Positions 7,055-14,461 of a stretch of 23,480 nt of DNA are shown here, piece after piece. Location of the stretch: IMG/VR virus record IMGVR_UViG_3300021356_000170, positions 1 to 23,480 of that record; one strand, 5' to 3'. A model generated the notes under the pieces. It was given only the letters and a program-made list of their open reading frames with translations, was not told the origin of the DNA and did not search any database. A program made the position numbers and the translations under genes. How positions within the stretch are numbered: position 1 is the stretch's first letter; each line of letters begins with the position of its first letter. Source of the stretch: a virus.

Positions 7055-8137
7055 TCAAACCATAGTAGTAGGCGGATATTCAGTGCTGGTTGTGATACCA
7101 GACATTGCAACCAGAACTTCTTTCTTGACTCTTAAGGTTCCGTCGTCTTGAGTATAGGTGGTAACACCAACCCAACCGACACCTGCTTCAAACTGAGTTC
7201 CTTGAGCAGCACCAGCAGACGCTGCAGAAAGTCCGATTACCTGATTCTCCTTACTCTTAACACTTTCACCACCAACAACAAAGATTTCTTCACCAGGGGC
7301 GATGCCTCTTCTGATGTGGATAGCATCCAAACCATCAACCTGAGCAGAAAGTCCAACGCTGAACTCAAGACGCCTTACTCCAAGTGCAGGAGTAGTGATG
7401 GTTCCGATAGCGATGTTGTTAGTAATGACTTCAGGATCTGTAGAAGTCATGGTAACGAAGTTGTCACCAACTTTAATCTCATCGAGTCCGTGAATATCAC
7501 CTTCAAATGGACGCTCAACAACATCAACACTCAGTGCTCCAGCAGCGAATGTTTCGCCTTTCTTAGCATGATAGTGATGATCGAGTGCTCTTACACCATT
7601 GGTAAGAATAATAGAGGTTGAACTGGTTCCGGTGACAGTAGAACGCATTCTCATGTCCTGGAAGAGACTTCTTCCATAGACAACCGTATCTAATCCAGTA
7701 ACAGCATCAGTAACTGCGGTAGGATCGGCGTCAACAAAAATAATAGTATCACCAATTGCAACTCTTGAGGTTACGGAAGAAGAATACTTCTTAGTTCTCT
7801 CAAATACACTACCACTAGATTGATTCAGAGTAGGATCTGTTGCAACATACTTGGGAGATTGAGTTACTTGATAAGAAACCTCATGAATCTCACCACCACT
7901 CAAACCAGCGACAGATTGAATATGTGCAAGTTGAGTACCACCTACTCCAGTGATAACAGCCTCACCAAAGTAACCAGTTGCTCCACTGAAAACATTACCA
8001 AATCTGATAACATCACCAGTTCCACCGGCACCAACTGTTCCGAAGGAAGTACCGCTACCAATTACAGTTCTATTACCATAGTTAACGGATACGGTTCCAC
8101 CCGAAAACTTATTGTCATTATTTCCCCAGAGTGCCAT
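7055..8137 (-). CDS. Probable virion structural protein, beta-rich
   Basis: The 360-residue protein begins MALWGNNDNKFSGGTVSVNY, the opening I recall for a set of cyanophage virion proteins. It is rich in Gly, Thr, Ser and Val with alternating hydrophobic residues, as expected for beta-structured capsid or tail components. The C-terminal block GVGWVGVTTYTQDDG then KKEVLVAMSGI resembles a recurring segment of marine phage virion proteins. A consensus late promoter (TATAAATA) lies 32 bases upstream of the ATG, consistent with late expression. The exact place in the virion cannot be told from sequence. Confidence 0.85.
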   Translation of the reverse strand: MALWGNNDNKFSGGTVSVNYGNRTVIGSGTSFGTVGAGGTGDVIRFGNVFSGATGYFGEAVITGVGGTQLAHIQSVAGLSGGEIHEVSYQVTQSPKYVATDPTLNQSSGSVFERTKKYSSSVTSRVAIGDTIIFVDADPTAVTDAVTGLDTVVYGRSLFQDMRMRSTVTGTSSTSIILTNGVRALDHHYHAKKGETFAAGALSVDVVERPFEGDIHGLDEIKVGDNFVTMTSTDPEVITNNIAIGTITTPALGVRRLEFSVGLSAQVDGLDAIHIRRGIAPGEEIFVVGGESVKSKENQVIGLSAASAGAAQGTQFEAGVGWVGVTTYTQDDGTLRVKKEVLVAMSGITTSTEYPPTTMV

Positions 8138-8169
8138 GTCTGTTCTCTATGAATTTATTTGCTATAAGA

Positions 8170-8177
8170 TATTTATA
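8170..8177 (-). promoter_or_regulatory. T4-type late promoter TATAAATA
   Basis: Exact TATAAATA on the minus strand, in the 42-base gap between the 66-residue gene and the virion protein gene. It ends 32 bases before the ATG. T4 late promoters consist of this -10 element recognised by the phage late sigma factor gp55. Sequence, spacing, non-coding position and the downstream virion gene all agree. Confidence 0.85.
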
Positions 8178-8179
8178 AA

Positions 8180-8380
8180 TTATTCTTCTCTCGCTTTGAT
8201 TGCTTTTGTCACAACTTCAAGCAGTTGATCGTCCATATCAGTCTTGGTTAACTTAACTGCCTTAGCAAGAATAATAAGACAGATCTCAACCATTTTCTCA
8301 CCGAGTTCCTCATTTTCTGGAATCTGGGCGACGGCATCTTTGATAATTTTTGAAGCTAAAGGAAGTAAAAATGCGAGCAT
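8180..8380 (-). CDS. Small conserved protein with hydrophobic N-terminus
   Basis: The 66-residue protein starts MLAFLLPLASKIIKDAV and continues with amphipathic helices (ENEELGEKMVEICLIILAKAVKL, then TDMDDQLLEVV). The N-terminal hydrophobic patch is too short for a convincing membrane span. I recall near-identical small proteins in cyanophages with no assigned function. TGAGG upstream of the ATG at 8380 is a moderate ribosome-binding site. It sits among virion genes, so late expression is likely. Confidence 0.75.
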   Translation of the reverse strand: MLAFLLPLASKIIKDAVAQIPENEELGEKMVEICLIILAKAVKLTKTDMDDQLLEVVTKAIKAREE

Positions 8381-8401
8381 GATGAACCTCAGTTCTACAC
8401 T

Positions 8402-9259
8402 CTATATATTCTCTATAAACTCCTTAAATGTCTTTTTCTTTCCTTGACAGTGCGCTCTCTGCGAAAAACCTTTAGGATTGTTACAATCAATTGATTTCTT
8501 ATACTTCTCACTCCATGCTTCATTCATCTTTTTAGTCTTCTTTTTCATCGCATTAATATACTTTCGGTAGACTGCTGCTTCAGCAGACTTACCCATTTCT
8601 CTTGCTCTTTGTTCCATGGCAACTGCTGCCTGAATCTTATGAGCATGAGATCTTGATGAATTGCGAATCTTAGAAACAGATGCTTTAGCAGTGGCAACAT
8701 CTTTGAATCCCAAACCATGAATGGTTCCTTTAGGATTCTCATCAGTATATAAGTCAGAGTGCTTCTTAGAGTTTGCAGGTTGCCCCTTCTTTCTAGGAAT
8801 ACGAGGATTGAATTCTTCCGTTTGAAATCTTTTTATATTATCACGGATGCGTCTGAGGGTGTTATCATCCATCAACTGAGTGTATTCTTTTGATGCATGA
8901 ACCATTTGATCGATACTAGGCCCGTCACCTTGACTATTCGATAATGAAAGTTTTAATACTGGATATACGTTTGAAAATCTAAACTTCGCTTCTCCTGGTT
9001 CAGCAGGCGTTTGATAATCTTGAGTTAGATCATCATCATCTTCATTCTTAAAAAGATATGGAATGTAATTAGCAACGCCATCTCCAGTGGAGTTAGTGGG
9101 TGCTGCTTCAGGAAGAGGGCCACGCTCTGCACTTAATTTGGCAGCAATGGCCATCTCCCTTCTTTTTTTCTTAGACTTACCTTTGAATTGGGGTGCCTTG
9201 GACTTATAAAAGTCCTTGATGACATCTCCCATATCGTCTTTCTTCAGATCTAAAGGCAT
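8402..9259 (-). CDS. Basic conserved marine-phage protein, likely virion-associated
   Basis: This 285-residue, lysine-rich protein has a basic N-terminus (GKSKKKRREMAIAAKL). The string EAAPTNSTGDG (51-61) is shared with the 73-residue protein at 6448-6669. The central block KKGQPANSKKHSDLYTDENP leads into GLGFKDVATAKASV, and the C-terminal segment SIDCNNPKGFSQRAHCQGKKK carries two cysteines. The last two blocks resemble segments I remember from several marine phage proteins of unknown function, suggesting a modular makeup. The start ATG overlaps the stop of the previous gene by one base (TGATG), so translation is probably coupled. Confidence 0.8.
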   Translation of the reverse strand: MPLDLKKDDMGDVIKDFYKSKAPQFKGKSKKKRREMAIAAKLSAERGPLPEAAPTNSTGDGVANYIPYLFKNEDDDDLTQDYQTPAEPGEAKFRFSNVYPVLKLSLSNSQGDGPSIDQMVHASKEYTQLMDDNTLRRIRDNIKRFQTEEFNPRIPRKKGQPANSKKHSDLYTDENPKGTIHGLGFKDVATAKASVSKIRNSSRSHAHKIQAAVAMEQRAREMGKSAEAAVYRKYINAMKKKTKKMNEAWSEKYKKSIDCNNPKGFSQRAHCQGKKKTFKEFIENI

Positions 9260-10701
9260 CAGTCACTACTTCCCATTCTGGGTTTACCGACTGCATCAGT
9301 CATCTTCTCAGCGTCTGTTCTGGTGTCCTTTTTAGGAGCAACCTTTTTAACATCGCCCATTGCTTTCTTGTTTGCTGCTTTCTTCTGCTCAGGAGTCATT
9401 CTATTATACTTCTGAGAGATCTTCATCTGATCATCAACAGATAGATCCTCACTCATACGCTTTGCAACAGCGAGTGCTCCTTGCTTGATTCTGTCCTTGA
9501 TACTTTTCTTTGCAACTTTAGGAGCATCAGCAACTCTTTTCTTAGCAGTGGCAGCAGCACTCTTAACTTTATCTTTAGCAGCAGCGCCAGCGAATGCAAC
9601 ATCAACCGCCTTGTTTACTGCTTTCTTCTTCAGTTTACCAGCAACTTCACCTGCCTTTCTCTTCATAAATCTAAGGCGTCCTTTCGCCTTCTTCATCATC
9701 TCTGCTCTTTTAATTTTACCAGCAGCTGCTTTAGATGACTTCACAGCAGAGTCATAATAACTATCACTTACTTCGTTCAGTTGCTCAGTCAGAGCAAACT
9801 CAATCGCATCCTCAACGTCATCCTCAGAGTATCCTTCTTCAATCAGTTCATCATATACACTCTGAACGATATCATCAAATTCATCATCTTCGACTGCTTC
9901 AATCAAGGAACCACCAATCTGTTCGATTGCTTCACCAAGTTTAGGATTGATTTTTACCTTATTGTTTACCTTCTTCTCTTTGATAGGTTTTTCTGCTTCA
10001 TCCTCATCCATCACTTCGATGAGATCAGTTCTCCAATCAGAGAAACCTTCTTTGATACGAGCTGCACGTCTCTCATCACGCTCTTTCTTTGCACGATCCA
10101 CTGCCATTTCCATGCCACCTTTGCCGTAACCAGCAAGGATACGACGATCCTTTTTACGCTCAGCAGCAGTTCTTTCGGGAGCAGAAGCGGTGCCATCACG
10201 TTGGATGTGAGACTTAGATCCGCTGAACTTGCCTTCTTCTACATTCTCAACTTCTTCTTTCTTGTACTGAGGATGATCATCCATCTTCATGCCACGCTTT
10301 TTCTCAAGGCGTGCCTTACGCTCAGCAGTTCCCTTTTCAGAATCCTTATCACGGATGCCTTCTTGCATTTCAAGTTCTTCCTTGCGAGTCTTCATCGCTT
10401 TGGCAATTGCCTTACGACGCTTCATCAGATAAGAATCAGTGCTGTCCTTCTTACCATCATTATTGACATCACCGTCTTCCTTGCCAACAGGATCAAGTCC
10501 CTCTTTCATTTTAGCACGCTTAGCAGCTGCCTTCGCTAACAGACGCTCCTTAGCAGCTTTTTGTTCGTCCTTAGGAATGTTGAACATGTCACGATCAGTC
10601 TTCAACTTTTCCTTAGGAGGTTCAATCTTATATGACTCACGCATTTTTAAGTATACCTCTGAAATATCATTCAAAGGATTCTTACCGATTCCATTAGACA
10701 T
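9259..10701 (-). CDS. Large basic/helical protein with EF-hand-like loop, likely virion
   Basis: The 480-residue protein is made of highly charged, low-complexity helical segments rich in Lys, Ala and Glu. Residues 78-89 (DVNNDGKKDSTD) match a 12-residue EF-hand/dockerin-type calcium loop, with D78, N80, D82, G83 and D89 in the expected places, followed by SYLMKRRKAIAKAM. A middle acidic region (EDDEFDDIVQSVYDELIEEGYSEDD split by short gaps) contrasts with the Lys/Ala-rich C-terminal third. Gene position and a CATAAATA late promoter 29 bases upstream suggest a virion or DNA-associated late protein. No specific function can be assigned. Confidence 0.8.
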   Translation of the reverse strand: MSNGIGKNPLNDISEVYLKMRESYKIEPPKEKLKTDRDMFNIPKDEQKAAKERLLAKAAAKRAKMKEGLDPVGKEDGDVNNDGKKDSTDSYLMKRRKAIAKAMKTRKEELEMQEGIRDKDSEKGTAERKARLEKKRGMKMDDHPQYKKEEVENVEEGKFSGSKSHIQRDGTASAPERTAAERKKDRRILAGYGKGGMEMAVDRAKKERDERRAARIKEGFSDWRTDLIEVMDEDEAEKPIKEKKVNNKVKINPKLGEAIEQIGGSLIEAVEDDEFDDIVQSVYDELIEEGYSEDDVEDAIEFALTEQLNEVSDSYYDSAVKSSKAAAGKIKRAEMMKKAKGRLRFMKRKAGEVAGKLKKKAVNKAVDVAFAGAAAKDKVKSAAATAKKRVADAPKVAKKSIKDRIKQGALAVAKRMSEDLSVDDQMKISQKYNRMTPEQKKAANKKAMGDVKKVAPKKDTRTDAEKMTDAVGKPRMGSSD

Positions 10702-10710
10702 GGCTATCTA

Positions 10711-11937
10711 CTACTTTTTAGCTTTGTACTTATTTATGAAATTCTTAATAGTGGTAGTACCAGTTGCTGCCATCGCATTCTTAAGATATCCACCAGTGCC
10801 ATCGAGAGTGTTTGGTTTACCAGGAACTCTCATACGACGTTCCATTGTTTTCTCAGTATATTCCATAACATCACGAATCCAAGACTTAAACATTACGTTC
10901 TCTTGGGTGACACAAATGAGATGATTGGTTCCTCTACGGACAATCTCACCAATCAATCCAGTGTTGAGATTCTCAACAATATCGCCCATTTTATAAATGA
11001 GTCCATTTACATATTGCTCACGAAGTCCCCTTGTATCAAACTTTGGAGCAATCTCCCACATTTCCGCAGTAACTGCCTTTTTCTTAACATTCATACCAGT
11101 GCGGACTGCATCATAAAGTGCTTGGGCATCGGCGTCCTTTACACTAGAGGGAACACCTCTCTTGAATGCTTCAAAGTCATCATCAACAACTGCCTTTCTC
11201 ATCTTAGATGCAGACATTCCTTCTACACCTTCAGCATCTGCATCTCTAACACCTGCAGACACAACACGAATGTTATCAAAGTTGTATAACTCACCATTAT
11301 ATTTGGTGGCAAGACTTTCAAATTCAGACTGACGATCTGAACCAACAATGATAGTTACATTTTTGTACTCACCATCAGCAGTTTGTAATACATTAAAGAT
11401 GGATCTCATCTCATCATCATTAACGATGTTCTCATCAAAGTCTGGGAACATCTTCTTCATGAAAGAGACTTTCATATCAGGATCAAGAGGATTTTTCTTA
11501 GGATCCTGAGTTCTTGATGGATAGATTTTTAAGTCACCACCAGCGGCAGTCTTTCTTGCCATTTGAAGTAGTTTCTCATGTCCAACAGTTGGGGGGTTGA
11601 ATCTACCAAATGCAAGTGTGAGAGTGTCCGTGCTTACTTCCTTTTCCCCATCACCCTCTTCTTTACCACCTTTTTTCTTCTGAGGTGCCTTGTCCACAGA
11701 CATTGTTTTTGTCTTGAGAACAGGAGTTGTCTTCTTTGTATTAGGAGTTTGATCTGGATCCTTACCAGGTTTCTGATTCTTATTGAAAAATTTTAACTTA
11801 CCGTCTTCTGTCTTCGCAACAAACTCTCCGGCACGGTTTAACCAACCACCGTGTCCGTCACCTTTCAAACCAAGTTTTCTTGCCTGTGTTGCAGCTTGTG
11901 ACTCTGCCTCACCTAGGAACTTAAAGAAACTTTTCAT
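10711..11937 (-). CDS. Nucleotidyltransferase-like protein in late cluster
   Basis: The 408-residue protein has a cytidylyltransferase-type (HIGH-superfamily) core. GRFNPPTVGH is at residues 111-120, the place of the usual HxGH. IVGSDR is at 197-202, and EGMSASKMRKAV (239-250) sits where the family has its ISxTxxR loop. In the first motif the leading His is replaced by Asn (N114). The N-terminal part carries a separate module, LGLKGDGHGGWLNRAGEFVA (22-41), seen also in marine phage virion proteins, followed by a Lys-rich linker. The C-terminal 150 residues are unassigned. Placement among late genes suggests it may be packaged. Substrate unknown: NMN, pantetheine phosphate and sugar or lipid transfer are all possible. 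Confidence 0.8.
   Translation of the reverse strand: MKSFFKFLGEAESQAATQARKLGLKGDGHGGWLNRAGEFVAKTEDGKLKFFNKNQKPGKDPDQTPNTKKTTPVLKTKTMSVDKAPQKKKGGKEEGDGEKEVSTDTLTLAFGRFNPPTVGHEKLLQMARKTAAGGDLKIYPSRTQDPKKNPLDPDMKVSFMKKMFPDFDENIVNDDEMRSIFNVLQTADGEYKNVTIIVGSDRQSEFESLATKYNGELYNFDNIRVVSAGVRDADAEGVEGMSASKMRKAVVDDDFEAFKRGVPSSVKDADAQALYDAVRTGMNVKKKAVTAEMWEIAPKFDTRGLREQYVNGLIYKMGDIVENLNTGLIGEIVRRGTNHLICVTQENVMFKSWIRDVMEYTEKTMERRMRVPGKPNTLDGTGGYLKNAMAATGTTTIKNFINKYKAKK
10731..10738 (-). promoter_or_regulatory. Candidate T4-type late promoter CATAAATA
   Basis: CATAAATA (NATAAATA form) ends 29 bases before the ATG of the 480-residue gene. It overlaps the last codons of the upstream gene (F-I-N-K), so chance is possible. 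The spacing almost equals that of the TATAAATA at 8170-8177, which supports function. Confidence 0.6.
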
Positions 11938-11958
11938 GTATATACGTTTTCCTATGTT

Positions 11959-13137
11959 CTATTTAGCGTAAGTAAGTTTGCCTGTTTCAATCATAATTTT
12001 ATCAACATATTGCCCAGAACCATCCTTATAATTTCTTTTCCTAAATCTGAATTTAAAAATAAAATTATTGTTGTTAGTTTCACCTTTAGGCATAATTCTT
12101 ATATCACCCGCCATTTTCTTTGCAATCAATTTAATTGGTTTTCCTTTATCTCCATATTTTCTATACGCTCTAAACTGTCCAGGTTGCATCTCTTTTATTT
12201 TACCTCCAGTTGACTTCACATCAACAACTTGTGCCATATCATCACCAAAGATTGCCTCCTCAATAAAATTAAAAGCTCTATCAGTAAATTTTGGATCATT
12301 ACTTGAAACTAAACTTTCCGAAAGCAATTCAAACAATGCGGAGACATATTGCAGTTTTGCATCTCTTTTTGCTTTTTGTATATTTGATAGAAGTTCTTGA
12401 GCTTGCGCCGCTGTTTTTCCTCTAGGAGAGATGACTTCATACATTGCTTCTAATCCTTTCACAACCCCTAAGTTAGCAACAGTAGAAGAGTCACTCTTAA
12501 CAGAAATATTGATTTGATCTTTGACAAGTTCTTGTCCATTCGCAAAGATCGTAACCATGATATCTGCTTTTATATTACCATCTGCTTGCTCACCAGTAAC
12601 ACCATCAGCCAAAACATCATATCTTACAACATCAACCTTTTTATTTTGTAAGAATTTTTTCTTTGCCACAATCAATCTTCTAAAAAGAATTGATCCCCTT
12701 GATGCTAAAAGATTATCAACCTTTTTAGCAAGTTTACCGTAATCCTTTTTTTCTTCGACATACTGCTCATACTCTTTTCCAAACCCTGGAAAAACTTCTG
12801 CAGGTTTTAAATACACTTCGAGTCCAACTTGAATAAAATCAGCAGGATTATCATCTATTTGTTGAACGATATAATCCTGTCCACTTTTCATGTGTGGATT
12901 AACACTTGAATCTCCTTTGGCAATATTGTAACCCAAATCATCATCTCTTGGAAATAGTCTTTTTATTCCAATTCTTGGTTTGATATTTTCTTGTAGGACT
13001 GTTTCTTTTCTAAGTTTGCTAATATTACTTTTCATCTTTTGCATGTCCCGTCCATCATCAGGGTCAGCAAAAATCATGGCAATATACATCGCCATGATTC
13101 CTTCAATAATACTACCTTCTTTTACACCAGTAGCCAT
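11959..13137 (-). CDS. Conserved marine-phage protein with nuclease-like core
   Basis: The 392-residue protein opens MATGVKEGSIIEGIMAMYIA and contains GNIKADIMVTI (187-197), then INISVKSDSSTVANLG (209-224). The D192 ... S212-V-K214 arrangement on consecutive predicted strands resembles the D-x(n)-[E/S]-x-K core of PD-(D/E)xK nucleases, and an upstream Glu (E7 or E12) could complete the site. I recall homologues in other marine T4-like phages containing SLKSDSVTVANLS. No function is established. A nuclease, or a structural protein with a nuclease-derived fold, are both possible. It heads the late-character cluster; the next gene starts 21 bases after it. Confidence 0.7.
   Translation of the reverse strand: MATGVKEGSIIEGIMAMYIAMIFADPDDGRDMQKMKSNISKLRKETVLQENIKPRIGIKRLFPRDDDLGYNIAKGDSSVNPHMKSGQDYIVQQIDDNPADFIQVGLEVYLKPAEVFPGFGKEYEQYVEEKKDYGKLAKKVDNLLASRGSILFRRLIVAKKKFLQNKKVDVVRYDVLADGVTGEQADGNIKADIMVTIFANGQELVKDQINISVKSDSSTVANLGVVKGLEAMYEVISPRGKTAAQAQELLSNIQKAKRDAKLQYVSALFELLSESLVSSNDPKFTDRAFNFIEEAIFGDDMAQVVDVKSTGGKIKEMQPGQFRAYRKYGDKGKPIKLIAKKMAGDIRIMPKGETNNNNFIFKFRFRKRNYKDGSGQYVDKIMIETGKLTYAK
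11960..11966 (-). promoter_or_regulatory. Weak late-promoter-like CTAAATA
   Basis: CTAAATA lies 22 bases before the ATG of the nucleotidyltransferase-like gene and overlaps the stop of the gene before it. Only the last six bases match the late consensus, and CTAAATA also occurs inside coding genes in this window, so support is weak. Confidence 0.3.
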
Positions 13138-13147
13138 TTTTTCTAAC

Positions 13148-13154
13148 TATTTAG
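13148..13154 (-). promoter_or_regulatory. Weak late-promoter-like CTAAATA
   Basis: CTAAATA overlaps the stop of the 82-residue gene and ends only 10 bases before the next ATG, leaving almost no leader and no Shine-Dalgarno site. It marks the border between the replication-side genes and the late-character cluster, but could be chance. Confidence 0.2.
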
Positions 13155-13399
13155 AGTTTTCCTCCAACAACTCCGGAATTGATTACTCTTGTATAATCAT
13201 CAAGAGTGCCATCAATCTCACACTTAAGATGCCATCGAGTCATTTCAACAACATCTTCTTTTTTCAGTCCAGTGAGCATTTTTCTTCCCTGAACAGTCAT
13301 AGTGCTATGAAGTCCATAACGTGTTTTCCACACATAGAATGCTTCATCAATCAGTTCTGAACCATCAGGAATTTTAATCGTCGTCTGTGTTTCCGTCAT
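13151..13399 (-). CDS. Small conserved cyanophage-type protein
   Basis: The 82-residue protein (MTETQTTIKIPDGSELIDEA) has a recognisable block, FYVWKTRYGLHSTMTVQGRKML then WHLKCEIDG, that I recall from conserved cyanophage proteins of unknown function. The frame extends six codons further to a TTG at 13417, but the ATG at 13399 is the more likely start. It overlaps the previous gene by 26 bases. It belongs to the small-gene string downstream of mazG. No domain is recognised. Confidence 0.75.
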   Translation of the reverse strand: MTETQTTIKIPDGSELIDEAFYVWKTRYGLHSTMTVQGRKMLTGLKKEDVVEMTRWHLKCEIDGTLDDYTRVINSGVVGGKL

Positions 13400-13592
13400 T
13401 TGATTTGTTGAATCCAAAGGGGCCTTCCTTTTTTTCTAGTGCTAGTTTAAGTGCAAGTCCACCGACTGCTTCCATTACTTTAAGAACTTGTTCTGGTTTT
13501 GCATCTTCACCAAGTTCCTTTGCCACATACCAATACTTAGGCCAAAACGTTTCTCCAGCCTTTTGGTAGTCCTCAAGTGTCAGTAGTTTCAT
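13374..13592 (-). CDS. Small conserved cyanophage-type protein
   Basis: The 72-residue protein starts MKLLTLEDYQKAGETFWPKYWY, continues with a helical segment (EQVLKVMEAVGGLALKLALE) and ends in an acidic tail (SNDGNTDDD). The pattern of an LTLE(D/E)YQKA start and a GPFGFNK end is one I remember from T4-like cyanophages. Function unknown. It overlaps the preceding gene by 20 bases and the following gene by 26. Confidence 0.75.
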   Translation of the reverse strand: MKLLTLEDYQKAGETFWPKYWYVAKELGEDAKPEQVLKVMEAVGGLALKLALEKKEGPFGFNKSNDGNTDDD

Positions 13593-13773
13593 TCTTTAGT
13601 GCCTCTTGTCGTTGTTCAAAATCTACATCAATTTCTTTGTAGAGTCTATGGAGAACTCCTCTTACCAGTTGTACACGTTCTGATGCAAAAAATTCAGAGT
13701 CGTCTTTGGTGTGAAGAAACAGAGCATGTGCAATCGATGCTGCTTCACGAGGATTCATTTCAAGTTTAATCAC
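13573..13773 (-). CDS. Small conserved cyanophage-type protein
   Basis: The 66-residue, mostly helical protein contains REAASIAHALFLHTKDDSEF and then RVQLVRGVLHRLYKEID. The start is GTG 13773-13771, which overlaps the mazG stop (GTGA) and has AGGAGGGAG about 4-8 bases upstream, a strong site that decides the start; an in-frame ATG lies five codons later. It is translationally coupled to mazG. Function unknown. Confidence 0.75.
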   Translation of the reverse strand: MIKLEMNPREAASIAHALFLHTKDDSEFFASERVQLVRGVLHRLYKEIDVDFEQRQEALKNETTDT

Positions 13774-14162
13774 AGATCTCCCTCCTGGCGATTTTCAGAA
13801 TAATATGCGTCAAATGTTCCCTCAGGATATCGAGCAGAGAGTTTCTCAATGTTCATATCAAGAATCTCATCAAAGTTGGTATCCAGTGCCATGAATGCTT
13901 GAGCAAGATACCAGCAGATATCTCCCAGTTCACGCTTCATGTGGAACACATTGTCCTCATTGTAGGGTTTACCTTGAAAGACAATCTTTTTCACAACCTC
14001 AGTAAACTCACCTGCCTCAGCAGTCAAACCAAGGGCAGCAGTAAGAAGTTGAGTCGTGTTAGTTCCGTTTGCTTCCAGTTCAGCAAAACGAGTTGCCATA
14101 ACTGCATAGTCAAGACTTGGAGCACTAGTGGTTTGCTTAACAAATTCAGTGTAGTTGTTCAT
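13770..14162 (-). CDS. mazG: MazG-like nucleotide pyrophosphohydrolase
   Basis: MazG enzymes hydrolyse (d)NTPs to monophosphate and pyrophosphate using Mg2+. The 130-residue protein has the family's metal-binding pattern: E49-x-x-E52 (AEAGEFTEVV), then E78-x-x-D81 (RELGDICWYL). It is the single-domain form common in marine cyanophages. Proposed roles there include adjusting nucleotide pools or host alarmone signalling; published work points to dNTP substrates. It is coupled to its neighbours by ATGA upstream and GTGA downstream, and lies in the replication operon with nrdA/nrdB farther along, consistent with nucleotide metabolism. Confidence 0.93.
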   Translation of the reverse strand: MNNYTEFVKQTTSAPSLDYAVMATRFAELEANGTNTTQLLTAALGLTAEAGEFTEVVKKIVFQGKPYNEDNVFHMKRELGDICWYLAQAFMALDTNFDEILDMNIEKLSARYPEGTFDAYYSENRQEGDL

Positions 14163-14461
14163 AAATCTACTTCAGGTAATTCAGATTGTTGTAATTCTAG
14201 TTTTTGTCCTGCGACTTCAATGTATTCTACCTCTTGCCAACTGCCACCCACACCACCATCCATATTAACTACGATGTCGCGGGTGGGAAGTTGCTTGCCG
14301 CTAGAAACATCAATAATGTCACCAGGAAGAGGATTGAACGTGAAGTAATGCCCATCCCAATATTTGTTTCTAGAGTGCATAAGGTTAACTGCATCTCTTT
14401 CGATACCACAGTCAGCGATCTTTTTGCCGTTTGGATCAAATACAGAATAGTAACCGTTCAT
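14159..14461 (-). CDS. Small conserved cyanophage-type protein
   Basis: The 100-residue protein starts MNGYYSVFDPNGKKIADCGI, has a middle block LPGDIIDVSSGKQLPTRDIVV and an acidic end. The N-terminal half resembles a recurring cyanophage family of unknown function. Its ATG shares a base with the gene 41 stop (TAATG), and its stop overlaps the mazG start (ATGA), so it is coupled on both sides. No catalytic motif seen. Confidence 0.75.
   Translation of the reverse strand: MNGYYSVFDPNGKKIADCGIERDAVNLMHSRNKYWDGHYFTFNPLPGDIIDVSSGKQLPTRDIVVNMDGGVGGSWQEVEYIEVAGQKLELQQSELPEVDL

Noticed and set aside
9781-10539. Long plus-strand open frame (252 codons)
   Set aside because: It lies antisense to the Lys/Ala/Glu-rich 480-residue gene, whose composition keeps the opposite strand open. 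The translation is a Leu/Phe/Ser/His-rich string with no recognisable domain.
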